17,275 nucleotides of DNA from Porphyromonadaceae bacterium (GTDB lineage Bacteria > Bacteroidota > Bacteroidia > Bacteroidales > Paludibacteraceae). A model generated the notes under the pieces. That model made no database searches and was not told the DNA's origin. It saw only the letters and a program-made list of their open reading frames with translations. Location of the stretch: contig CAJPPQ010000011.1 in the NCBI GenBank assembly GCA_905372605.1, positions 1-17,275 of the forward strand, written 5' to 3'. This document shows positions 1-6,888 of this stretch, piece by piece (within the stretch, counting starts at the first letter, position 1; each line of letters opens with the position of its first letter). Made by a program: the position numbers and the translations under genes.

Positions 1-16
1 TTACAAGTACTTTCAT
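1..16 (-). CDS. 5' end of an unidentified gene (MKVLV...), truncated by window edge
   Basis: Read on the minus strand, an ATG at 16-14 is followed by codons for MKVLV and then runs off the left edge. Only five codons are visible, so no function can be assigned. The start is supported by a TAnnTTTG -7 element at 53-46, 29 nt upstream. That is the same promoter-to-start distance as for several recognised genes in this window. Confidence 0.4.
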
Positions 17-45
17 ATTATTCTTATTGCGTGTATTATTTTCTG

Positions 46-53
46 CAAAGTTA
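46..53 (-). promoter_or_regulatory. Predicted -7 element for the left-edge gene
   Basis: The minus strand reads TAACTTTG followed by CAG, which matches the Bacteroidota TAnnTTTG consensus. The start codon lies 29 nt downstream. No good -33 TTTG was found at 19-21 nt spacing. Confidence 0.4.
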
Positions 54-173
54 ATACTTCGATTACGAATTTGTTTTACAAAAAAGTTAGGTATAAATTT
101 CGATTTCTTCAATCTTATCTAAATTACTCATTGAAAGGTTTACTACTCCCAGTTTTACACTCTTTTTTACGTG

Positions 174-181
174 CAAAGATA
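174..181 (-). promoter_or_regulatory. Second predicted -7 element upstream of the left-edge gene
   Basis: The minus strand reads TATCTTTG followed by CACG, an exact match to TAnnTTTG and to the TTTGCAC extension shared by several promoters here. The expected -33 position is T-rich but has no clear TTTG. It would give a leader of about 150 nt for the left-edge gene, or drive a 14-codon ORF at 131-87. The stretch 17-352 otherwise holds only this promoter, the one at 46-53 and a hairpin at 266-283; no convincing gene is seen in it. Confidence 0.35.
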
Positions 182-265
182 GTTTTTCCTTGACTAATCT
201 TAAAAAAACAGACGTGTTTTGAGATGTTCTTATTCTTATATTATGAAAAAGTGAGGAGAAAGACG

Positions 266-283
266 CTCCGACCGTATTCGGAG
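266..283 (-). terminator. Possible weak terminator hairpin after the Xre gene
   Basis: CTCCGA (266-271) pairs with TCGGAG (278-283) around a 6-nt loop, about 70 nt past the stop of the Xre gene on the minus strand. The tract that follows is T-rich but interrupted (GCGTCTTTCTCC). Termination is plausible, not strong. Confidence 0.3.
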
Positions 284-352
284 ACACACTCTCTCCCCCT
301 TCACTCTTTGCTGTCGATACTCTTTGATTTTTGAGTTCCGCGATACCTTGTT

Positions 353-553
353 TTAGTCTTTGTCTTCGAGGCTAAAAAGCTCGTTGACAGTAATATTGAA
401 TATCTGCGACATTTTAAGTGCTAGAACCGTCGAGGGGTTGTATTTGCCGAGCTCTATAGCATTGATAGTCTGCCGACTGACACCTGTCATATCTGCCAGT
501 TGCCCTTGAGTGATGTTTTTACGGGCACGCTCTACCTTTATACTGTTAGTCAT
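353..553 (-). CDS. Small Xre/Cro-type helix-turn-helix transcriptional regulator
   Basis: A 66-residue protein if translation begins at the ATG at 553-551 (MTNSIKVERARKN); an upstream in-frame ATG at 577 would add eight unlikely residues. It is almost entirely one HTH_3/Cro-C1 domain: RKNITQGQLADMTGV at about 11-25, the recognition helix SRQTINAIELGKYNPS at about 26-41, and the terminal NITVNELFSL typical of the short YgzD-like family. It has no ligand or dimerisation domain. The start overlaps the stop of the upstream membrane-protein gene (ATGACTAA), so the two are almost certainly co-transcribed and translationally coupled. Proteins of this size usually repress their own operon by binding DNA as dimers. 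An inverted repeat over the operon promoter (1054-1090) is a possible operator, which is inference. Confidence 0.85.
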   Translation of the reverse strand: MTNSIKVERARKNITQGQLADMTGVSRQTINAIELGKYNPSTVLALKMSQIFNITVNELFSLEDKD

Positions 554-1019
554 ACTCGCCGTTATTTTTGGAAACACAGTGCAACAACCAATAAAACCGA
601 AGTATAAAGATTATCGGGATAGTAAACATATTGCCCACGAGTACCCAGAAGAAAGGGAAATCGTATACAAAAACGATCGCAAACAACAGTATCGCACAAT
701 TCGTCAAAACTGCCCACGACAGTGCATTTAGCCGTAGGGAAGCGATAAACTCATCTTCGTTTTTCTCTTTGGAAAACATAATGAATACGCCACCGACTAT
801 TGTCATTATGGCAGCGATTTCGTCGAGAACACTATTCTCTACGATTCCACAAAAACCGGTACCTAAAATACCGACATTATAAAAGAGAGCAAAAACTTTA
901 GTTTGTAATATGTCTGTGTTTTGCAGACACATACACAAAATACATAATAAAAAACCGATGGCGAAAACAGCCCATCCAAGAGGTTTAAACCTGTTTGACA
1001 ATAAAAAACTCTGTTTCAT
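546..1019 (-). CDS. Integral membrane protein coupled to the Xre regulator
   Basis: A 157-residue protein with four to five hydrophobic segments at roughly 13-32, 43-60, 66-83, 97-118 and 121-145, so it sits in the inner membrane. The loop at 84-95 (SKEKNEDEF) is charged. No catalytic motif is seen and the biochemical role is unknown. The stop TAA at 548-546 lies inside the first codons of the downstream Xre gene. Pairs of a small multi-pass membrane protein and a roughly 66-residue HTH repressor recur in Bacteroidota and Firmicutes, which suggests a two-gene unit in which the membrane protein may influence or be controlled by the regulator. The start at 1019 is supported by a TTTG-N20-TACTTTTG promoter ending 29 nt upstream. 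Confidence 0.75.
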   Translation of the reverse strand: MKQSFLLSNRFKPLGWAVFAIGFLLCILCMCLQNTDILQTKVFALFYNVGILGTGFCGIVENSVLDEIAAIMTIVGGVFIMFSKEKNEDEFIASLRLNALSWAVLTNCAILLFAIVFVYDFPFFWVLVGNMFTIPIIFILRFYWLLHCVSKNNGEYD

Positions 1020-1048
1020 GATAGAATAAATTTAAAAATTAGACATCG

Positions 1049-1080
1049 CAAAAGTAATGTTTATTTTACATATAGACAAA
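1049..1080 (-). promoter_or_regulatory. Promoter of the membrane protein/Xre operon
   Basis: On the minus strand, TTTG (1080-1077) and TACTTTTG (1056-1049) are separated by 20 nt, matching the Bacteroidota primary-sigma consensus. The ATG is 29 nt downstream. Confidence 0.6.
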
Positions 1081-1090
1081 CAAACATTAC
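1054..1090. repeat. Perfect 9-bp inverted repeat overlapping the promoter (candidate operator)
   Basis: GTAATGTTT at 1054-1062 and AAACATTAC at 1082-1090 are perfect reverse complements separated by 19 nt. The left arm starts on the last bases of the -7 element and the -33 element lies between the arms, so a dimer bound here would block transcription of the membrane protein/Xre operon. The geometry fits an autorepressor site. Assignment to the Xre protein is inferred from position. Confidence 0.45.
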
Positions 1091-1269
1091 AAAAAAACAA
1101 AAATAAAATGACATAAACAATGTAATTCTCTCATTTATAGCGTAAAAAAATACATCTTTATATGGAGATAATTTCTTTATCTGCCAAGAATAAGGTAATA
1201 TCTCGGCAACAAAGTACTAGCTGAAAAACATTAGATATCCGCATTTTCGAGATTTTACAACAAACGACA

Positions 1270-1295
1270 CGTACAAACATTTGTTTAACAGTACG
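1270..1295. repeat. Interrupted palindrome upstream of lpxB
   Basis: CGTAC-AAACA (1270-1279) is mirrored by TGTTT (1282-1286) and GTACG (1291-1295), with a 4-nt bulge on the right arm. It lies in the 369-nt gene-free interval 1020-1388. That interval also holds the divergent promoters at 1049-1080 and 1353-1360 and the inverted repeat at 1054-1090; I see no gene in it. Function unknown. Confidence 0.3.
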
Positions 1296-1352
1296 TTTAC
1301 AACATTCAGCCTTATTTGAAATTTCAAGACCCATTTTTCATCAAAAAATATC

Positions 1353-1360
1353 TAAATTTG
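1353..1360 (+). promoter_or_regulatory. Predicted -7 element for lpxB
   Basis: TAAATTTG followed by CAC matches TAnnTTTG and ends 28 nt before the lpxB ATG. The -33 region is T-rich (CATTTTT) but not consensus. No similar element was seen before the ECF sigma gene, so this promoter may also serve the genes downstream of lpxB. Confidence 0.5.
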
Positions 1361-1388
1361 CACTTCAACCTTTACAATCGACCACACT

Positions 1389-2525
1389 ATGAAATATTTT
1401 TTGATAGCAGGCGAGGCTTCAGGCGATATGCACGGAGCCGCACTTATGAGAGAGCTTAGAGCGATAGACCCTCAGGCACAGTTTTGTTTCCTTGGAGGCG
1501 ACCTTATGCAGCACGAGGGAGGCAATATGATAAGGCATTATAGAGATATGGCTTTTATGGGTGTGGTAAATGTGATATTGAATTTACATAAGATTGCCAA
1601 GAATTTCGACCTCTGCACCAAAGCTATAAAAGACTTTTCGCCCGATGCTGTAATACTTATAGACTACCCCGGATTCAATCTGAAGGTGGCAAAATATGTA
1701 AAAAACAACTTAGATATCCCTGTATATTATTATATAGCACCTAAACTTTGGGCGTGGAAAGAGTACCGTATCAAGAGTATCAAACGCTATGTCGACCGTA
1801 TGTTTACCATATTTCCGTTCGAGACCGAATATTTCGGTAAACTCGGCTACAATGTCGAATATGTGGGCAATCCTACGGCTGAGGCTATCGATAATTTTCT
1901 AAACAACAATGCCATTCCCTCCGAGACGGATAAGTCGACGACTATCGCCTTATTGTGTGGTAGCCGCCGACAAGAAGTGCTTAAATGTTTGCCTATAATG
2001 GCTCGTATGACGGGATATTTTCCTCAGTATAAGTTCGTTGTGGCGGCTGCCCCTAATATCGACCACAGTATCTATACCCGAATATTGAGAGGAAACACCG
2101 ATGTAGTATACGGCGATACATACAACGTACTTCGAAAAGCTCAAGCCGCAATAGTAAATTCGGGTACGGCAACGCTCGAAACGGCAATAATAGGCACTCC
2201 TCAAGTAGTTGTATATCATGTGATAGGGGGGCTTTTCGTGCCGTTGCTCAGAAAGATTTTTATAAAGATACCTTTCGTGTCGTTGGTAAACCTCATAGCT
2301 GGCAAAGAAGTAGTAACTGAGCTTATTACACCGAAATTTACAGAAAGGCAACTATATATCGAACTCAACAAAATAGTATTTTCTCCAAAAAGATATCAGG
2401 AAATCAAGGAAGGGTATCAGACAGTAACACAGCGTCTTGGAAAAGAATCTGCCTCTAAAAATACTGCAAGATTGATATACGGATATTTAGAAAGCGACAA
2501 ACAGTTAAATAAGGTTAAACAGTGA
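1389..2525 (+). CDS. lpxB: Lipid-A-disaccharide synthase
   Basis: LpxB joins UDP-2,3-diacylglucosamine to lipid X to form the tetra-acyl disaccharide of lipid A, at the cytoplasmic face of the inner membrane. It is a GT19 glycosyltransferase. The 378 residues match the usual length. Family motifs include GEASGDMHG near the N-terminus (8-16), DYPGFN (92-97), the hydrophobic APKLWAWKEYR stretch (118-128), VGNP (159-162), the C-domain CGSRRQEV (190-197) and the nucleotide-binding NSGTATLE (257-264). The start gives the canonical MKYFLIAGEASGD beginning. In Bacteroides lpxB is often next to surE; here it has no surE neighbour and is followed 58 nt later by an ECF sigma gene. That makes an envelope-related transcription unit plausible. 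Confidence 0.96.
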   Translation: MKYFLIAGEASGDMHGAALMRELRAIDPQAQFCFLGGDLMQHEGGNMIRHYRDMAFMGVVNVILNLHKIAKNFDLCTKAIKDFSPDAVILIDYPGFNLKVAKYVKNNLDIPVYYYIAPKLWAWKEYRIKSIKRYVDRMFTIFPFETEYFGKLGYNVEYVGNPTAEAIDNFLNNNAIPSETDKSTTIALLCGSRRQEVLKCLPIMARMTGYFPQYKFVVAAAPNIDHSIYTRILRGNTDVVYGDTYNVLRKAQAAIVNSGTATLETAIIGTPQVVVYHVIGGLFVPLLRKIFIKIPFVSLVNLIAGKEVVTELITPKFTERQLYIELNKIVFSPKRYQEIKEGYQTVTQRLGKESASKNTARLIYGYLESDKQLNKVKQ

Positions 2526-2583
2526 TTGATGTGTGCAACATTTTGTAGAACGTTGGTCCTAATATAGAAGTAAACGAAGATTA

Positions 2584-3147
2584 ATGCTTTCGGTCGATAC
2601 GGTAAGATTAGATGGTATCATAGAGGGTTGTAAAGAAGGTAAAGAAGATAGTCAAAGACGCCTTTATGAACTTTATGCAAAGCGAATGACAGCAGTGTGT
2701 CTGCGATATACCGACGATTACGAGACTGCACGCGACCTGATGCACGACGGATTTATAAAGGTATTCGGTCATATAGGAGATTACAGTGGTACAGGGAGTT
2801 TCGAGGGATGGCTTAGGAGGATTTTTGTGAATATTTCGCTCGATCACATAAGGAAGAGAGTCGAAAATATAGATATAGATAAAGTAGAATATTTGCTCGA
2901 CCAAAGCGACGACGATTGGGAAATATATAGCGATATAAGTATCGACGATATATTCGAGGCTATAAAACAGCTGCCCGAAGTGGCAAGAACTATATTCAAT
3001 ATGTTCAATCTCGATGGATATTCTATAAAAGAGATTTGTAACGAGTTGAATATGACTAGTGAAGCGGTAAGGTCGCAACACTGCAGAGCTAAAGAAAAGC
3101 TCCGCAAGATTTTGAAAACTAAAGAACAAAGATTATATAACAAGTAG
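2584..3147 (+). CDS. ECF-type RNA polymerase sigma factor
   Basis: A 187-residue sigma-70 family protein with only regions 2 and 4. Region 2 spans about 23-92, including the helix with ARDLMHDGFIKVF (49-61) and the region 2.4-like GSFEGWLRRIFVNISLDHIRKR (71-92). An acidic linker (93-120, DQSDDDWE) follows. Region 4 spans about 121-176, with the helix-turn-helix GYSIKEICNELNMTSEAVRSQ (145-165). It should direct core RNA polymerase to a small regulon. The next gene, 38 nt downstream, encodes a protein with an anti-sigma-like cytoplasmic tail, a membrane helix and an outer-membrane barrel, which is the likely regulator of this sigma. No TAnnTTTG promoter was found in the 58 nt after lpxB, so it may be co-transcribed with lpxB or use its own ECF-type promoter. 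Confidence 0.92.
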   Translation: MLSVDTVRLDGIIEGCKEGKEDSQRRLYELYAKRMTAVCLRYTDDYETARDLMHDGFIKVFGHIGDYSGTGSFEGWLRRIFVNISLDHIRKRVENIDIDKVEYLLDQSDDDWEIYSDISIDDIFEAIKQLPEVARTIFNMFNLDGYSIKEICNELNMTSEAVRSQHCRAKEKLRKILKTKEQRLYNK

Positions 3148-3185
3148 AACGATAGGCGATTACTATCAAGTAAATATTATTTCTA

Positions 3186-4505
3186 ATGAAAAAAATATTC
3201 GACGATAATATAGCAAACCAACTCAATCAATTGGAAGTAGACCTTCCGCAAAACGATTGGGACGTACTATTGGCAAAGATACCAACCAAGAAACGCCGTG
3301 CTATACCTATATGGTATTATGTATCAGCGGCTTCTGTTGTCCTATTGCTTGGATTCGGTTCGTTGTTTATGCTTTATAACGATAGCTCAAAAGGCAATAG
3401 TCAACAATTTACTGCCCAAGTGGTATCCGACAGTAAAACAGATGTTTACAGTGAGGAAAATGAGCAAGCGTCTGTCAACTATAATAATTCACCTATTGCC
3501 GTAAATGAAATTTATGAGCGCAATAGTAAAGTATACGATACACCAAGAGCTTCAGAAACAAATAGTAGGGCTATCTCTTCCGGTAAAAAAAGAAATACAA
3601 ACTCTTTTCTCGATGGTACCCGAAGCAATAGCAATCTAAGCATAGATATACAAGAATTACCATCGGAAGCTAATATTCAAGATACTAATACAGATAGTCG
3701 TAAGGCAGACTCTACTCCTAAAAAACATAAAACAATACAACAACACGATACCGATAAGTCGCTCGATGAATATAGGCAAGAATATCGACAGCAGACAATA
3801 CCCAAAGACAATATACGCAAGCAGCGGCAGCAACTCAAAGACCGCAACTCTCTTACAAGAGACTACTATGCAGATATACATACTTCGGTATCGCCTTTAT
3901 CGGGCAATAGTGGTATCCGTACAAGTAACAACGACCTTGTGTCTACAAATGGAATAATGTCTATAACAAGTCCGTACGATGTACAGACCCGACACAATAT
4001 CCCCGTATCGATAGGAATGAGTATTGGTATTCCCGTAATACGGAATAGGCTGTATTTCAGTACGGGACTGAGGTACACATATTTGTATTCTGTGTCGACT
4101 ACTATAGATAGAGAGACAAGTAAAGCGATATCGGCAGATGAGCAGAATCTGCATTATATCGGCATTCCGCTTGGATTATCTTATCAGTTTGTAGAAAAAG
4201 GTATTTTCAGAGCCTATCTGTCCGCCTCTGCTACTTTGGAAAAAGGTATATCGAAAGTTACAAGACATGTTAATTATGTGACATCGAGCTACGAAAGTAA
4301 CTTTACTGAGAGTATCGACGGATTTGCTACCTCTTTTGCTGTTGGTGGAGGTGTAGGAGTGAAGATAGTACGTAGTCTTGAATTTTACTTGGACCCCGAA
4401 TTCTCGTGGTTTATTTTTAGTAAAAAATACCCGCAGCCTGAGAGTAGAATTACTCAAAATCCTATTAATATTGGTGTTACGGGAGGTCTCAGATGGAATT
4501 TTTAA
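3186..4505 (+). CDS. Putative dual-membrane-spanning anti-sigma factor with C-terminal outer-membrane barrel
   Basis: A 439-residue protein with four parts. Residues 1-39 are a short, presumably cytoplasmic, tail with NDWDVLLAKI and a basic KKRR just before the membrane. Residues 41-64 form one transmembrane helix. Residues about 66-265 are a low-complexity, hydrophilic linker rich in Ser, Asn, Thr, Asp, Gln and Arg/Lys. Residues about 270-439 show alternating beta-strands (IGMSIGIPV, LYFSTGLRYTYLYS, FAVGGGVGVKI, LEFYLDPEFSWF) and end in WNF, the aromatic C-terminus typical of outer-membrane barrels. No cleavable signal peptide is evident, so the protein would be anchored in the inner membrane and inserted in the outer membrane at once. 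This matches the Dma-type proteins reported for Bacteroides, partners of an ECF sigma. Gene order (sigma first, 38-nt gap) supports the pairing. Anti-sigma activity is inferred. Confidence 0.72.
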   Translation: MKKIFDDNIANQLNQLEVDLPQNDWDVLLAKIPTKKRRAIPIWYYVSAASVVLLLGFGSLFMLYNDSSKGNSQQFTAQVVSDSKTDVYSEENEQASVNYNNSPIAVNEIYERNSKVYDTPRASETNSRAISSGKKRNTNSFLDGTRSNSNLSIDIQELPSEANIQDTNTDSRKADSTPKKHKTIQQHDTDKSLDEYRQEYRQQTIPKDNIRKQRQQLKDRNSLTRDYYADIHTSVSPLSGNSGIRTSNNDLVSTNGIMSITSPYDVQTRHNIPVSIGMSIGIPVIRNRLYFSTGLRYTYLYSVSTTIDRETSKAISADEQNLHYIGIPLGLSYQFVEKGIFRAYLSASATLEKGISKVTRHVNYVTSSYESNFTESIDGFATSFAVGGGVGVKIVRSLEFYLDPEFSWFIFSKKYPQPESRITQNPINIGVTGGLRWNF

Positions 4506-4540
4506 TTGATATGAAATAACAATATTCAATTGAAATAGTA

Positions 4541-4548
4541 TAATTTTG
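4541..4548 (+). promoter_or_regulatory. Predicted -7 element for the lipoprotein gene
   Basis: TAATTTTG matches TAnnTTTG and ends 29 nt before the lipoprotein ATG. No -33 element was found at normal spacing. A perfect 10-bp palindrome, TTCAATTGAA, lies at 4525-4534 immediately upstream, where a regulator could bind. Confidence 0.4.
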
Positions 4549-4577
4549 TAAGTTTAATTTTTAAATCAGTTTTTTAT

Positions 4578-5660
4578 ATGAAGAGAGTATTTAATTTTAG
4601 TCTGCTATTGGTAGCAGTGTTAGTGATTGGTTTTGCTTCTTGTAAAAACAACAGGTCCGAACCTCCCCAACCAAATCCCGATACTACGAAGGAAGAAAAT
4701 GTTAAGTACGAATTTCTCTATGCGGGATTTTTAGAGTATCGAAATATGCATGGTCAACAAATGTCAATGTACGAAATTTCTTTTGTAGAAGAGGGTGTAT
4801 TGAAAGGAAAAAGTATATTGAAAAAGGGTAAGGCTATCAGTGTAATATTAGCTGTAAAAGAAGCTACGACAAATGTAGGATTCAGACCGGCAAATAACAC
4901 TTATACGAAAGAAAATGGTCTCATGTTAAATCATGGAAACCGAATATTTTCAGACGTGTATGATGTAGAATTAGACGGTAAAATGAAGGAAAAGGGAATC
5001 GGATTCAAAGACGATGCTCAACTGATAGTAGGCGATGGCGGTAAAGTAACTTTCAAAGCTACAGATACCAAAGGCATAAAGTACACAATATCTGTAGATA
5101 ATGCTACTTATACAAATATCGGAAAATTTAAGAACGAAGACTTCTCGCTTGTACCTCAGGATAAGTACGCAAATCTAAGTGTTAGTGGTAATAAGAAATT
5201 AGAGTCTGAGATTATAGAAGATAAAGTAAAGGCAATGTATCTTGTTACTAAAGAGGAAACTATCTCTGGCGATAAGCTTATGGCACACTTTGTATTATAT
5301 ACCAAGAAAGATGCTTCTGTCGTAGAAGAAGGTAATTATACTGTAGGTAGAAGTCTAACGGCGAATACCTTCCTTACCTCTAACGGTATTACGAATAAAG
5401 AAACAAAATTAGGTATCATGGTCGACGGTTCTTGCTTATTCAATACAAAGAAAGAAGGAACTAAGGAATATTTTAATAAGATACTTCATATTGCAAGTGG
5501 AAATGTTACTGTTACTGCCTCTAATCCACCTACTAAGACAGAGGGAGACATCTCATTTATAGGGAAATCTTATTTTGGTCATAATATAAAATTTGTGTAT
5601 ACAGGTAGCTTGAAGCCCTCAGCCGCTTCACCTGCTCCTATGAGAGTATTAAGCAAATAA
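4578..5660 (+). CDS. Lipoprotein with a duplicated beta-rich domain, function unknown
   Basis: A 360-residue protein with a lipoprotein signal peptide: a hydrophobic stretch at 7-19 and the lipobox FASC with the lipidated Cys at 22. A Pro/Asn/Lys-rich tether follows (23-40). I do not recognise the family. Two regions look like copies of one beta-rich module, about 40-180 and 215-345. Both carry an N(N/-)TYT or GNYTVG strand, a VELDG or MVDGS strand, a GGKVTF or SGNVTV strand, and an end of the form IKYTISVDN or IKFVYTGSL. The tether has no strong acidic surface-export signal, so periplasmic or surface location is open. It follows the sigma/anti-sigma pair by 72 nt and could be a regulon member or a sensor partner, although it has its own -7-like element. 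Confidence 0.75.
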   Translation: MKRVFNFSLLLVAVLVIGFASCKNNRSEPPQPNPDTTKEENVKYEFLYAGFLEYRNMHGQQMSMYEISFVEEGVLKGKSILKKGKAISVILAVKEATTNVGFRPANNTYTKENGLMLNHGNRIFSDVYDVELDGKMKEKGIGFKDDAQLIVGDGGKVTFKATDTKGIKYTISVDNATYTNIGKFKNEDFSLVPQDKYANLSVSGNKKLESEIIEDKVKAMYLVTKEETISGDKLMAHFVLYTKKDASVVEEGNYTVGRSLTANTFLTSNGITNKETKLGIMVDGSCLFNTKKEGTKEYFNKILHIASGNVTVTASNPPTKTEGDISFIGKSYFGHNIKFVYTGSLKPSAASPAPMRVLSK

Positions 5661-5676
5661 GTAAATCAATCATTAT

Positions 5677-5724
5677 AAAGAAAGAAGGTATAGGCTCTTA
5701 TCTGAGAGTCTGTACTTTCTTTTT
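5677..5724 (+). terminator. Intrinsic terminator after the lipoprotein gene
   Basis: AAAGAAAG (5677-5684) pairs with CTTTCTTT (5715-5722), with partial inner pairing of the GGTATAG..CTC and GAG..CTGTAC arms, ending in a T run. It lies 16 nt after the lipoprotein stop. The pdxA -33 region lies inside its 3' arm. Confidence 0.6.
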
Positions 5725-5747
5725 ACAAACAAAAAGTTATATCTTTG
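5716..5747 (+). promoter_or_regulatory. Promoter of pdxA-panD
   Basis: TATCTTTG at 5740-5747, followed by CAC, matches TAnnTTTG. A TTTC at 5716-5719 lies 20 nt upstream as a near-consensus -33. The pdxA ATG is 42 nt after the -7 element. Confidence 0.5.
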
Positions 5748-5789
5748 CACTTCGAAAATAGTCTCATATCGTTATATAGATAAACATCA

Positions 5790-6851
5790 ATGAATAAAAG
5801 ACTTAAAATAGGTATCACACACGGAGATATCAATGGTATCAGTTACGAAATCATTATAAAAACTCTCAGCGAACCTCAGCTATTGGAGATGTGTACTCCT
5901 ATTGTCTACGGGTCGCCAAAGGTGTTTGCTTTCTACAAAAAAATGTTCGATATCGGCAATACACATGTTGTCCCTATCGACTCTCCTGCAGCTGCTCATC
6001 AGGGCAAGGCTTATATAATAAACTGTTGTGGAGAGGATATAAAGATAGAGACGGGCAAGCAGTCGCTCGAAGCCGGAGCATTGGCTCTCGATGCTCTCAA
6101 TGCCGCCTCCAACGACTTGGCAGCAGGTAGTATCGATGCTCTTGTAACTGCCCCTATCAATAAGAGTACCATACAGTCCGATAAATTCCATTTCCCCGGA
6201 CACACCGAATATCTCGAAAAGATAGCAGGAGAGCATTCTATAATGATGCTTACTTCCGACAACGTCAGAGTAGCTCTGGCTACCAACCATACGCCTATAA
6301 AAAAGGTAAGCAGCGAGCTATCGAAAGAGTTGATAGTAAGTAAGTTAAAAATGTTGCATCGTTCGCTTATACAAGATTTTTGTATCACTTGTCCCCGAAT
6401 AGCTGTCTTGGCACTCAACCCACACTCTTCGGACAACGGACTCATAGGAGACGAAGAGGAACGTATTATCGTACCTGCTATATCAGAGGCAAACAGTGCC
6501 GGCATTGTCTGCACCGGACCGTTGTCTGCCGATGGATTCTGGGGAGCAGGCTCTTACACTAAGTATGATGCAATACTTGCCATGTACCACGATCAAGGGT
6601 TGGCTACATTCAAAGCTCTATTTCAAGATAGTGGGGTAAACTTCACCGCAGGGCTACGTTTTGTACGTACCTCCCCTGCTCACGGAACCGCATACGACCT
6701 TGCTGGTAAAAATATGGCAAGCCACCAATCAATGCTCAATGCGATATATTTGGCTATAGACATAGTAAACAACCGCAACATATACAGCCAGATATCCTCT
6801 AATCCTCTTAGAGTAGAGCAACACGGTGAAAGAAACGAAGTCTCGGAATAA
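5790..6851 (+). CDS. pdxA: 4-hydroxythreonine-4-phosphate dehydrogenase
   Basis: PdxA is a cytoplasmic NAD(P)-dependent, divalent-metal enzyme. It oxidises 4-phosphohydroxy-L-threonine, giving 3-amino-1-hydroxyacetone phosphate for pyridoxal phosphate synthesis by the DXP-dependent route. The 353 residues are close to normal. The three metal-binding histidines are visible: H138 in PGHTEY, H212 in NPHSSDNG and H267 in YHDQG. TAPINK (120-125), GPLSADGFW (243-251) and [11 protein letters not shown] (293-303) are also family motifs. The N-terminal GDINGISYE (12-20) is the Bacteroidota variant of the usual GDPAGIGPE. A 37-nt gap separates it from panD on the same strand, so a two-gene vitamin operon is likely. 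Confidence 0.96.
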   Translation: MNKRLKIGITHGDINGISYEIIIKTLSEPQLLEMCTPIVYGSPKVFAFYKKMFDIGNTHVVPIDSPAAAHQGKAYIINCCGEDIKIETGKQSLEAGALALDALNAASNDLAAGSIDALVTAPINKSTIQSDKFHFPGHTEYLEKIAGEHSIMMLTSDNVRVALATNHTPIKKVSSELSKELIVSKLKMLHRSLIQDFCITCPRIAVLALNPHSSDNGLIGDEEERIIVPAISEANSAGIVCTGPLSADGFWGAGSYTKYDAILAMYHDQGLATFKALFQDSGVNFTAGLRFVRTSPAHGTAYDLAGKNMASHQSMLNAIYLAIDIVNNRNIYSQISSNPLRVEQHGERNEVSE

Positions 6852-6888
6852 TATCATCTATCACTTTATAAAAAAAAAACAAAAGTAT

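Noticed and set aside
87..287. 66-codon minus-strand ORF (MSPNTVGASF...)
   Set aside because: It has no recognisable domain and its beginning overlaps a terminator-like hairpin. A consensus promoter lies in its middle, and no promoter precedes its start. Only the last 14 codons are considered as a possible small ORF.
3149..3168. Small hairpin GATAG/CTATC between the sigma and TM-barrel genes
   Set aside because: A 5-bp AT-rich stem with a 7-nt loop; such stems are frequent by chance and no function is indicated.
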